Of a DNA stretch of 64,000 nt, positions 17,578 through 25,256 are shown piece after piece. The notes below the pieces were generated by a model, which saw only the letters and a program-made list of their open reading frames with translations, was not told the origin of the DNA and ran no database searches. Position 1 is the stretch's first letter. The number at the start of each line of letters is the position of its first letter. The DNA is from Sulfitobacter sp. OXR-159 (GTDB lineage Bacteria; Pseudomonadota; Alphaproteobacteria; Rhodobacterales; Rhodobacteraceae): assembly GCF_034377145.1 (NCBI RefSeq), contig NZ_CP139707.1:2179001-2243000 (forward strand), given 5' to 3'. The position numbers were made by a program, and so were the translations under genes.

Positions 17578-18311
17578 CGGCGCCTGCGATTCATCTGTCG
17601 GGTGCGCTGCAGGGGGCCGCTGCCCCCTTGATCGACAGGTTCGATATCACCTTCAGGGCCGGGCAATGGAACGTGCTGCTCGGCCCCTCCGGCGTTGGGA
17701 AAACGTCGCTGTTGCGCCTTCTGGCGGGCCTGCCCTCTGCCGCCCGCCTAAACGGGCGCATCGCAGCCGATGACGATCGGCCCCTCGCGCCCCGTGTCGC
17801 GTTGATGGCGCAGGATGATCAGTTGCTGCCATGGGCGAGCGCCATGGAAAATGTCACCATCCCCGCCCGCCTGCGTGGAGCGCGCGCGGTTCCTGACCGC
17901 GCCACTGCGCTTCTGGTCGATGTGGGCCTCGCCGCCGAAGGGGGCCGCAAACCCGCCGAGCTTTCCGCCGGTCAGCGCCAGCGCGTCGCCCTTGCGCGTA
18001 CCCTCTACGAAGATCGCCCCGTTGTCCTGCTGGATGAACCCTTCTCTGCCCTCGACGTGGTGACCCGCCTTAAAATGCAAGACTTGGCGGCGCGGCTGCT
18101 TTGCGGGCGGACTGTCGTGCTGATTACCCATGACCCTGCCGAAGCCCTACGGCTGGCCGATCATGCGTGGGTCGTGAGCCACCAAGGGATCACGCCCTGC
18201 AGCCTGCCCGAAGCGCGTCCACCACGCGAGATCGACGCGCCTGAAACCCTCGCAGCCCAAGCCGATCTCCTCCGCCGGATGGGGCTGGCCGCACCCGCGC
18301 AGGTCGCTTAA
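17574..18311 (+). CDS. thiZ: HMP ABC transporter ATP-binding protein ThiZ
   Basis: This 245-residue ABC ATPase has Walker A GPSGVGKTS, the Q-loop MAQDDQLLPW, the signature ELSAGQRQRVALAR, Walker B VVLLDEPFSALD and the switch His in LITHD. It would power import with ThiX and ThiY. The C-terminus is slightly longer than a minimal domain. The name rests on operon context, as nitrate/taurine-type ATPases look alike. Confidence 0.9.
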   Translation: MTAPAIHLSGALQGAAAPLIDRFDITFRAGQWNVLLGPSGVGKTSLLRLLAGLPSAARLNGRIAADDDRPLAPRVALMAQDDQLLPWASAMENVTIPARLRGARAVPDRATALLVDVGLAAEGGRKPAELSAGQRQRVALARTLYEDRPVVLLDEPFSALDVVTRLKMQDLAARLLCGRTVVLITHDPAEALRLADHAWVVSHQGITPCSLPEARPPREIDAPETLAAQADLLRRMGLAAPAQVA

Positions 18312-19063
18312 TGGCGCATGTGGGGCATAGACTATGGCGCGGCGCGGTATGCTTTGCGCTTGCTCTGGCGATCTGGCAGCTTGTGGTCACCCTCAGCGGG
18401 GTGCCGCGTTTCATCCTGCCGGGGCCATGGCTTGTCGTGCAGGCGCTGGGCGTGAATGCCGCGCTGCTGTGGCAGAATGCGCTGTGGTCGGCGGGCAATC
18501 TGGCACTTGGGTTGGGCGTGGGGATTTTTCTGGGCATTGAGACAGCGCTGCTGCTGACCCTTTCGCGCCGCGCGCGCTGGCTGCTGCGCCCGATGCTGGT
18601 GGTGGCCCAAGCCGTGCCTGTCTTCGCCCTCGCCCCGGTCATCACCCTCTGGCTTGGCTACGGCATGCCGTCCAAAATCGTCACCATCGCGCTTGTCACC
18701 TATTTCCCCATCGCCTCTGCTCTCTTCGACCGGCTGATGGCGCTGCCTGCGGGCCTTGGCGATCTGTCGCGTCTCTCTGGCGCCAACCGCTGGCGCGAAA
18801 CGCTGCTGCTGCGCCTGCCCCATGCGGTGCCCGGCCTGATCTCGGGCCTGCGCCTCGCGGTGGTGTACGGCCCCCTCGCCGTGCTGATCGGCGAATGGGT
18901 CGGTTCCTCCCGCGGCTTGGGGCATCTGATGCTCATGGCCAATGGCCGCGGCCAAACTGCTCTGATGTTCGCAGCGTTGATCGTGCTGGCGGCGCTGTCC
19001 TTGCTGCTGTGGACCGCGGTCGAAGCGCTCGCCCGCTGGGCGGCACGACGGTACTATCTGTAA
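18311..19063 (+). CDS. thiX: HMP ABC transporter permease ThiX
   Basis: This 250-residue permease has about six hydrophobic segments and the EAA loop (LSRLSGANRWRETLLLRLPHA) that docks on the ATPase. Its start overlaps the thiZ stop (TAATG). It is the last operon gene, and the genomic island begins 22 bp after its stop. So the original downstream neighbour was very likely the tRNA-Ser gene now at 53225. Confidence 0.92.
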   Translation: MAHVGHRLWRGAVCFALALAIWQLVVTLSGVPRFILPGPWLVVQALGVNAALLWQNALWSAGNLALGLGVGIFLGIETALLLTLSRRARWLLRPMLVVAQAVPVFALAPVITLWLGYGMPSKIVTIALVTYFPIASALFDRLMALPAGLGDLSRLSGANRWRETLLLRLPHAVPGLISGLRLAVVYGPLAVLIGEWVGSSRGLGHLMLMANGRGQTALMFAALIVLAALSLLLWTAVEALARWAARRYYL

Positions 19064-19084
19064 GGGGCCGCGCGATGAATGTGG

Positions 19085-19098
19085 TGGCGGAGGAGGTG
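19085..19098. repeat. Putative attL, copy of tRNA-Ser 3' end
   Basis: This 14-base direct repeat matches the last bases of the tRNA-Ser gene including CCA (read on the reverse strand). It lies between thiX and the integrase gene, exactly where attL is expected. The match is short, so confirmation needs an empty-site relative. Confidence 0.6.
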
Positions 19099-19244
19099 CC
19101 CGCCATCGACCCGCCGCATATTGTTGCGAAATGTCTTTAATTTCATCCTGATAGAAGAGCTTATCGTGTGCTGATGTCGCTTGTTGTTGCTGTACGCTGC
19201 AAAACACTGCATGTTTAAAGGCGGGTAGGTAGGAGGGTATATAT

Positions 19245-20543
19245 ATGCCGCGTATCGCTAAGGAACTCTCGGCACTTGAAGTGAAAAGGTTGCGTCACAC
19301 TACCACGAACCGCAACGCTACATTTGCGGTAGGTGGTGTCTCAGGCTTGATGCTGCAAATTACCCGTAATGGTGGGCGCACTTGGCTTCTTCGCGTAACC
19401 GTTGGCGATAAGCGCCGCGAAATCGGTTTGGGCGGCTTTCCCGATGTATCGTTAGCGCAGGCACGTGAGCGTGCACGAGAAGCCAAAGATCAGATACGGC
19501 GTGGCATTGACCCCGTGGAGGAGCGCAAAGCAGCCCAGGCAGCTTTGGTGTCCGCACGTCGTCGCGGCCTGACCTTCTCAGAAGCGACCGACAAGTGTCT
19601 TGCTGCGAAACTTGATGCCTTCAAAAACTTCAAGCACCGCCAGCAGTGGCAGAACACCTTGCAGACCTACGCTATGCCAGAGCTGGGTCAGTTGCTGGTT
19701 GACGAAATAACCGTGCAGGACGTGCTAAGGGTTCTGGAGCCGATCTGGCAGAGCAAAACCGAAACCGCCTCACGGCTCCGCGGTCGCATTGAGACCGTAC
19801 TGTCGTGGGCCACAGTGTCCGGACATCGTATCGGCGACAACCCAGCGCGCTGGAAAGGAAATCTGAAAGAGCTTCTCCCCGCCGCATCAAAGATCGCACA
19901 ACAGAAGAACCATCCGGCAGTGAAGATCGAGGATGCCCCTCGATGGTTTCAGGCCCTACGCCAACGTGACGGCATGGGTGCGCGGGCTTTGGAGTTCGCG
20001 GCGCTTACAGCCACCCGATCTCAAGAGGTGCGTGGAGCTGCTTGGGAGGAATTTGATCTGGAGGCGGGACTATGGGTTATCCCGGCGGCTCGCATGAAAA
20101 TGGAACGAGAACACCGTGTACCACTCACACGGGACGCTGTGACGTTACTGGCATCCCTGCCTCGCATGCAGGACAATCCCCTCACCTTTCCCGCCCCTCG
20201 AGGCGGAGAGATGTCTGACATGACGCTTAGTGCTGCCATGAAGCGCTTGCATGTCGCAGATGTGAGCGCGGGTCGGGCTGGGTTCGTCGACCGCGTGAAC
20301 AATCGTCCAGCTGTTCCTCACGGGCTGCGCAGTACGTTTCGAGATTGGGTTGCGGAGCGCACTCATTTCCCCGGCGATATGGCTGAGGTGGCGCTGGCTC
20401 ACAAGATTGGCAATGCGGTGGAAGCATCCTACCGGCGCGGTGATATGGTTGAAAAACGTCGCGCAATGATGGCCGCCTGGGCAGACTATCTCACCTCACA
20501 TCAATCTTTCCGAGCAGCGGTTACAGACCGGAGTGCAGAATGA
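19245..20543 (+). CDS. int: Tyrosine-type site-specific integrase (P4/DUF4102 family)
   Basis: This 432-residue integrase has the N-terminal arm-binding DUF4102 domain (LSALEVKRLRHT through RTWLLRVTVGDKRREIGLGGFPDVSLAQAR), a core-binding domain, and a catalytic domain. Visible active-site elements are the arginine in TATRSQEVRG, HGLRSTFRDWVA, LAHKIG and the tyrosine in ASYRRGD. This subfamily typically inserts at tRNA 3' ends, which fits the repeat at 19085 and the tRNA-Ser at 53225. It appears intact, so excision may still be possible. Confidence 0.95.
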   Translation: MPRIAKELSALEVKRLRHTTTNRNATFAVGGVSGLMLQITRNGGRTWLLRVTVGDKRREIGLGGFPDVSLAQARERAREAKDQIRRGIDPVEERKAAQAALVSARRRGLTFSEATDKCLAAKLDAFKNFKHRQQWQNTLQTYAMPELGQLLVDEITVQDVLRVLEPIWQSKTETASRLRGRIETVLSWATVSGHRIGDNPARWKGNLKELLPAASKIAQQKNHPAVKIEDAPRWFQALRQRDGMGARALEFAALTATRSQEVRGAAWEEFDLEAGLWVIPAARMKMEREHRVPLTRDAVTLLASLPRMQDNPLTFPAPRGGEMSDMTLSAAMKRLHVADVSAGRAGFVDRVNNRPAVPHGLRSTFRDWVAERTHFPGDMAEVALAHKIGNAVEASYRRGDMVEKRRAMMAAWADYLTSHQSFRAAVTDRSAE

Positions 20544-21008
20544 CAGACTGGCGCGATCACTACAAAGACCGCGATTGGGCGAAAGTCGAGGAGTGGTTCT
20601 ATCACTCAGAAGACAAGGAAGAGGTCGCGATTTTGCGAGACTGTCTTCGCCAAGATATTCCACGCGTTAAACGACGCAATGGCGTCGAGGAAATGGAGGA
20701 GTACGCTCGACCAGATGAAGTTACTGAAGAATGGCGAGGCGGGGCTGAAATTCTTCACCTTGGCGAGCTGGACGCGATCCTAGATGGAGAGCCCGACTCC
20801 GCCTTACAAGAATGGCAAAAGGCTCGGACATCCCTTGAGACAAAACTAGCCAGCTACACTGAGGTCAACGAAGTCACCGAAGGGGCCCTCGAGCTATCCC
20901 GTCGCGCACACGCAGAACAGGCGCTCCAAATGCTGGGCGACATCGACCAGATTGGTTCTTGGATGCGACAAGAGCTTAATCCAGACGAGCGACTATGGTT
21001 AGATGAGC
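20540..21008 (+). pseudogene. Hypothetical island protein, 5' part, disrupted by IS256 insertion
   Basis: The first 156 codons of a charged, probably helical protein (begins MTDWRDHYKDRDWAKVEEWF) are coupled to the integrase stop by ATGA. The reading frame runs into the IS256 element and would end after 11 foreign residues at 21043. Joining 21008 to 22335 restores an open frame to the stop at 22633, giving a 255-residue protein. I do not recognise the family. The C-terminal part has an AlpA/excisionase-neighbour flavour only by position. Confidence 0.75.
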
Positions 21009-22326
21009 GGGACTGTCCTGAATTTTGTGCTCTGGCGTGGTAACTGCTCTATAAGGAGACCCACGTATGAGCATCGACAAAAAGCTATTAGACCAACTGA
21101 TGGAAGGCCGGTCCTCTGGCGACCTATTCGGCAAGGAGGGCATTCTTGCCGAGTTGACCAAAGCATTGGCAGAACGCGCTTTAACAGCTGAGATGGAGGA
21201 ACATCTTGGGGCAGAGCGCGAAGAAGGTGTCGCGGAGGGCCAGAACCATCCGCCCAATCGTCGTAATGGCAGCAGCCAGAAGACTGTGACCACCGACAGT
21301 GGGAAGGTCATCTTGGATATTCCGCGCGACCGCAACGGCACCTTTGATCCGCTGTTGATCGCCAAGTATCAGCGTCGTTTTCCCGAGTTCGACCGCAAGA
21401 TCGTCAGCATGTATGCACGCGGAATGACGACCCGTGAGATCCAAGGGCACATTGAAGAGATTTACGGCTTTGAGGCATCACCCAGCTTGATATCGGTGAT
21501 CACTGAGGCTGTGATGGACGAGGTCACCGCCTGGCAGAGCCGGCCACTGGAACCCTGCTATCCCGTCGTCTTCATGGATGCGATCCGCGTCAACATCCGC
21601 AGTGATGGAGCGGTCTCGAACAAGGCGGTCTTCGTAGCCTTGGCGATCCGTCCAGACGGCACCCGGGACGTTCTGGGGCTGTGGTTCCAGGCCAACGAGG
21701 GTGCCAAATTTTGGGCAAAGGTTCTGAATGATCTACGTCACAGGGGCGTTCAGGACATTCTGATTGCCGTGGTCGACGGCCTCAAAGGCTTCCCCCAGGC
21801 CATTGAGGCGGCTTTCCCGGAAACCCAGGTCCAGACGTGCATCGTTCATTTGCTGCGCCACTCTATGAGCTTTGCCAGCTACAAGGACCGCAAGGCCGTG
21901 GCGACAGCCCTGAAGGCAGTCTACACCGCCTTGGACGTCGAAGCAGCAGAGGCTGCGCTGGCCGAGTTCGAGGAGAGCGATCTGGCCAAGCGCTATCCGG
22001 CCATTGCACCGAGCTGGCGCCGAGCCTGGAACGAGGTGATCCCGTTTCTCGACTACCCGCCCGAAGTGCGCCGATTGATTTACACAACGAATGCCATAGA
22101 AGCCCTGAACTCAAAAATCCGGCGTGCGGTGCGAACCCGAGGCCACTTCCCGAGCGATGAGGCGGCAGCAAAGTTGATCTTCTTGGCGCTCAATGCTACT
22201 TCCGTCGAGTGGAAGCGATCTGTGCGTGAATGGCACCGTGTTAAAAGCCAACTCGCCATCATGTTCGAAGAACGCTTTCCCATGGCGTAACTAAAGGCGT
22301 CAGGGCACAAAATTACGCACACTCCC
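21009..22326 (+). mobile_element. IS256-family insertion sequence, complete, with 8-bp target duplication
   Basis: The element is bounded by imperfect inverted repeats (left GGGACTGTCCTGAATTTTGT, right end the reverse complement GGGAGTGTGCGTAATTTTGT). It is flanked by an exact 8-bp target duplication AGATGAGC at 21001-21008 and 22327-22334. The element is 1318 bp with a single full-length transposase. The perfect duplication shows a recent, simple insertion into the gene at 20540. Confidence 0.95.
21067..22290 (+). CDS. IS256-family transposase (mutator type)
   Basis: This is a 407-residue mutator-type DDE transposase. It has the N-terminal charged region (GREGILAELTKAL-like, then AEMEEHLGAERE), the conserved DRNGTFDPLLI and YARGMTTREIQGHIEEIYG, the catalytic Asp segments VVFMDAIRVNIR and IAVVDGLKGFPQAI, and the C-terminal YTTNAIEALNSKIRRAVRTRGHF block with its Glu region. 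It is full length, starts with a good GGAG site, and is presumably active. Confidence 0.96.
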   Translation: MSIDKKLLDQLMEGRSSGDLFGKEGILAELTKALAERALTAEMEEHLGAEREEGVAEGQNHPPNRRNGSSQKTVTTDSGKVILDIPRDRNGTFDPLLIAKYQRRFPEFDRKIVSMYARGMTTREIQGHIEEIYGFEASPSLISVITEAVMDEVTAWQSRPLEPCYPVVFMDAIRVNIRSDGAVSNKAVFVALAIRPDGTRDVLGLWFQANEGAKFWAKVLNDLRHRGVQDILIAVVDGLKGFPQAIEAAFPETQVQTCIVHLLRHSMSFASYKDRKAVATALKAVYTALDVEAAEAALAEFEESDLAKRYPAIAPSWRRAWNEVIPFLDYPPEVRRLIYTTNAIEALNSKIRRAVRTRGHFPSDEAAAKLIFLALNATSVEWKRSVREWHRVKSQLAIMFEERFPMA

Positions 22327-22334
22327 AGATGAGC

Positions 22335-22633
22335 TTATTGCCGAGGTCTCTCACTTAGCTTTCAGTGCTGGATCGCATACACGATCCGCTCTGGGCAAAA
22401 CGTATGAGGATTTGGCAATCCGCGGCGGAATGATAAAGGAATACGCTTCCAAAGGAGGCAAAGCGGCAAAGCAAGCTCGCAGTCCGGACGTTTCAGCAAG
22501 ATTGCAGCGCATGGAAACCAGCATAAACAACGGATTTTCAATCTCGGCCGCCGCACAACACGCTGCAAAAAGTGGAATGGGTAACAAAGCTGCAAATGAA
22601 AAGCTTTGGAGGCGGCATAAGAAAAACTCATAG
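22335..22633 (+). pseudogene. Hypothetical island protein, 3' part separated by IS256
   Basis: This is the continuation of the gene broken at 21008. After removing one target duplication the frame reads LIAEVSHLAFSAGSHTRSA and runs 99 residues to TAG at 22633. The tail is basic and Ala/Lys-rich (KGGKAAKQARSPD, WRRHKKNS), as in nucleic-acid-binding tails. An internal ATG at 22412 could still make 73 residues. Confidence 0.72.
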
Positions 22634-22723
22634 AGCACCATCGAAAGTCCGGACAGTGCACTGCCGTGTCCGGGTACGGTCGCGAGACAATGCAGACAAT
22701 CTCATCTAACAGGAGTTTGTCGT

Positions 22724-22909
22724 ATGTCGCATATCTATCTATCTGACACCCAGGTCGCCATCCGCTACGGTGTCCACCGCTCTACGCCTTGGCGCTGGAC
22801 TAAAGCTGACAAAACTTTTCCCAAGCCCGTCATGCTCACGCCCGGCTGCACACGTTGGAAGCTTGCCGATCTGGAAGCCTGGGAAACCGCCAAGAAAGGC
22901 GGTGAATAA
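22724..22909 (+). CDS. AlpA-family helix-turn-helix DNA-binding protein
   Basis: This 61-residue protein has the MerR-like winged helix of AlpA/excisionase proteins: a strand (YLSDTQVAIRYGVHRSTPWRW) followed by FPKPVMLTPGCTRWKLADLEAWE. Such proteins control integrase expression or act as directionality factors in P4-type islands. The AGGAG at 22711-22715 serves as its ribosome site. Its stop overlaps the next gene (TAATG). Confidence 0.9.
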   Translation: MSHIYLSDTQVAIRYGVHRSTPWRWTKADKTFPKPVMLTPGCTRWKLADLEAWETAKKGGE

Positions 22910-23439
22910 TGAAGGACGAAGAGAAAAGCGTCGTTGCGGCTGGACCCCGCAACGACGCTCGACACACATATAAAGCTGGTCAGCTTCCCGAAGAAGATAC
23001 TTCTTCTTTAGCGGAAAGTCATCCCGTTATTGCAATGGGGTATGATCGCAGCAGTATCGCAAAGTGCATGCCAGACGCTTACAAGCGCGTGTCCCGGTGT
23101 GTGAGTTATTGTCTGCTACTGGCTGACGCTGCCGCGTGGCATGGTCTTACGGTAGTGTTGACGGCACGTTTGACGCAAAAAGAGCGCTTGGCCATGGCAT
23201 GGGCTGTTCTGCGGTCCCTGACGCCTAAGCAAATTGTTGCGTTGGCCGAGACCGTCTTGCCAGATGCCACGAGCTCCCCGATTGCGCCCTTGTTCAATCA
23301 CATGGATGAGGCGGTTTCCTGGGCTGACGTGGCTGAACCTGAGGCACTTGAGGCGTATTGCCTCGCCAGCTTCAATGCCATGCCTCAACCGCGGCAAGCA
23401 GCTTTCCTTGAGTTTGCAAAAGGGAGGGCAGCGACATGA
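22909..23439 (+). CDS. Hypothetical protein between AlpA and RepA-like ATPase
   Basis: This 176-residue protein is translationally coupled to both neighbours (TAATG before, ATGA after). The N-terminal 40 residues look disordered and charged. The rest is helical, with a Cys/Leu-rich stretch (RVSRCVSYCLLLADAAAWHG) and an ARLTQKERLAMAWAVLRSLTPKQI helix pair. I do not recognise the family. Its position in the AlpA-RepA module suggests a role in island maintenance or replication. Confidence 0.75.
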   Translation: MKDEEKSVVAAGPRNDARHTYKAGQLPEEDTSSLAESHPVIAMGYDRSSIAKCMPDAYKRVSRCVSYCLLLADAAAWHGLTVVLTARLTQKERLAMAWAVLRSLTPKQIVALAETVLPDATSSPIAPLFNHMDEAVSWADVAEPEALEAYCLASFNAMPQPRQAAFLEFAKGRAAT

Positions 23440-24575
23440 CGTTTATCCAACCCGCAAACATCGGCTTGCGTAACCCGGAGGCGATCAATTCTCCGCCGCG
23501 TGGTGAAAACCCTCAAGAGCAAGTGCATGAAACGCGCGCGGACGAAATCAGAGGTCGCCTCGTAAGCCTTTCGACAATCGAACCAGTGTTGACCAACAAC
23601 TACATGGTCAAAGGTTGGCTGGATCGGAATTGCCTGTCTATGCTCTATGGCCCATCTAACGCGGGCAAGACGTTTGTGGCTCTCGATATTGCCATGCACA
23701 TCGCTGTGAGCAAGTCATGGCGCGGTAAGCGCGTGAACGGCGGCCCGGTTCTCTACATCGCTGCTGAGGGTGGGGCGGGTATCCGCAACCGCGTTGCTGC
23801 AATCAAGCTTGACCGCCCTGACATGGCGTCTGCACCGTTCACCCTCCTGCCTCTCGGATTGGACCTGCACGGGCAAGGTGACGCCCTGGCAATCTGTGAG
23901 GCCATGCCCGACAAAGCGCCTGCCCTGGTGGTGGTCGATACGTTGGCTCGGTCTATGGGCGCGGGAGATGAGAACACGGCCAAGGACGCGGCCATGTTTG
24001 TGCGTAACTGCGATCTGATCCGCGAGGCCACGGGGGCGCACGTCATGGTCATCCATCACACGGGCAAGGATGAGGATCGTGGGGCGCGTGGTTCCTCTGC
24101 CCTCCGGGCGGCCGTGGATAATGAAATCCAGGTCACCTCAGAATGGGAAATCCGATCACGCAAGCAACGCGATCAAGAGCCGCCTGAGCCACTGCATTTC
24201 GAGCTTCGCTCGGTGGCCCTTGGTCTGGATGAGGATGGGGAGCACGTTACAAGCGCAGTGGTGGATCTAGCTGACCCTCCTAAGCCCACGCGCAAGCCGC
24301 TTAGGGGCAGGAATGAGGTGGCGATGCAAGCGCTTAATGACGCGCTGCGCCAGGGCGGCACGAAAAAGAGCGGCAAAGAATGGCCTCATAACCGGGAGGT
24401 CGTTCCTGTGGATGATTGGCGCAAAGAGTGTGGCGTTCATGGGCTGACAACGGGTGTAAGTGAAAGCGCCGCCCGTCAAGCGTTTAAGCGGGCCAAGGAT
24501 AAGCTGATGGACATGGATGAGGTGCGTGAGTTTGGCGGCTACGTTTGGCGAGTGCAAGGTCAGGACGATGACTGA
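23436..24575 (+). CDS. AAA ATPase, RepA-like hexameric helicase family
   Basis: This 379-residue RecA-fold ATPase has Walker A YGPSNAGKTFVALD near residue 72, Walker B ALVVVDTLARSMGAGDEN, and the sensor MVIHHTGKDEDRGARGSSALRA. That combination is typical of plasmid RepA (RSF1010 type) and AAA_25 proteins on integrative elements. The C-terminus carries a predicted winged helix (TGVSESAARQAFKRAKDKL). It probably supports island replication after excision. It does not resemble a defence ATPase. Confidence 0.88.
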   Translation: MTFIQPANIGLRNPEAINSPPRGENPQEQVHETRADEIRGRLVSLSTIEPVLTNNYMVKGWLDRNCLSMLYGPSNAGKTFVALDIAMHIAVSKSWRGKRVNGGPVLYIAAEGGAGIRNRVAAIKLDRPDMASAPFTLLPLGLDLHGQGDALAICEAMPDKAPALVVVDTLARSMGAGDENTAKDAAMFVRNCDLIREATGAHVMVIHHTGKDEDRGARGSSALRAAVDNEIQVTSEWEIRSRKQRDQEPPEPLHFELRSVALGLDEDGEHVTSAVVDLADPPKPTRKPLRGRNEVAMQALNDALRQGGTKKSGKEWPHNREVVPVDDWRKECGVHGLTTGVSESAARQAFKRAKDKLMDMDEVREFGGYVWRVQGQDDD

Positions 24576-24699
24576 TGCACACCATGACAATCGTGACATT
24601 CCGTCACTGTGCGTGACATGTGCGGACCAGATTTGCCGTGACGGCTGTGACACACCTCTAGGAGGTGTCACAGTCGTCACGCTGGTGGATACTGTCTGA
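24568..24699 (+). CDS. Small Cys-rich ORF after the RepA-like gene (doubtful)
   Basis: A 43-codon frame starts at an ATG overlapping the RepA-like stop and contains four cysteines (CVTCADQICRDGC). The large inverted repeat at 24637-24681 lies within it. The tight coupling argues for translation; the repeat argues that the DNA or RNA structure is what matters. Confidence 0.35.
   Translation: MTDAHHDNRDIPSLCVTCADQICRDGCDTPLGGVTVVTLVDTV
24637..24681. repeat. 45-bp imperfect palindrome with GTGAC motifs, candidate origin or terminator
   Basis: The arms CGTGACGGCTGTGACAC and GTGTCACAGTCGTCACG face each other around ACCTCTAGGAG. Three more GTGAC/GTCAC pentamers lie just upstream (24594-24616). 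Clustered motifs next to a RepA-like gene could be a replication origin. The hairpin has no T-run after it, so it is a poor intrinsic terminator. Confidence 0.6.
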
Positions 24700-24807
24700 A
24701 TACTCAACCCCTCTTGGCAAGTTAGGGCAGCAATGAATTCCCTTAAAAAAAGTCGTTTCGCCTCAGCAAGGGTTTTACTCAGGCATTTACAAAAGTTAAC
24801 TTAAAGT

Positions 24808-25242
24808 ATGGGACGACCGCCAAACTTCATCGCTCCAATGACCACAAATGCTCAGGCCAACTCATCAGAACCAGAGCGCCATTGGTGGCGCAAATGCCCG
24901 TTCACGGCCGGATGGCACCACAGTAAACAGCTAGCGTGCGTCCTATGTCTTGAAGGCAGCTGTAAGCGCCTCAAAGAAATCGGCCTCGATGAGCAATATC
25001 GACCTCTGCCTGATGACCGACTTCCGAGCTGCGGTGCCAAGCTTAGAAACGGTGCTGCGTGCGAAGCAAAGGTTGTCCCCGGAAAGCGACGCTGCCAGTC
25101 CCATGGAGGGCTCTCGACAGGGCCAAGGACGTCCGACGGACGGAAACGTATTGCGGCGGCTCAGCGCGATAGATGGGCACGATGGCGTGCAGGCGATCAA
25201 AAGCGAGAAGACATGTACCCCAGCCCCGGAATGAAACCCTAG
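24808..25242 (+). CDS. HGGxSTGPRT-motif protein of mobile elements
   Basis: This 144-residue basic protein has a small Cys-rich zinc-binding-like segment (CGAKLRNGAACEAKVVPGKRRCQSHGG) followed by LSTGPRTSDGRKRIAAAQRDRW. The CxAxxxxGxxC...CxxHGGxSTGPRT pattern recurs in small proteins near phage and IS genes; its function is unknown to me. A second, decayed copy is at 36577-36864. The frame stops 15 bp before the IS66 end, so its natural C-terminus may be altered. Confidence 0.7.
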   Translation: MGRPPNFIAPMTTNAQANSSEPERHWWRKCPFTAGWHHSKQLACVLCLEGSCKRLKEIGLDEQYRPLPDDRLPSCGAKLRNGAACEAKVVPGKRRCQSHGGLSTGPRTSDGRKRIAAAQRDRWARWRAGDQKREDMYPSPGMKP

Positions 25243-25256
25243 GCTAATTGTGCGCC

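Noticed and set aside
19076..19140. Short frame MNVVAEEVPAIDPP... after thiX
   Set aside because: It covers the putative attL and starts in chromosome but ends in island sequence, so it is a by-product of integration.
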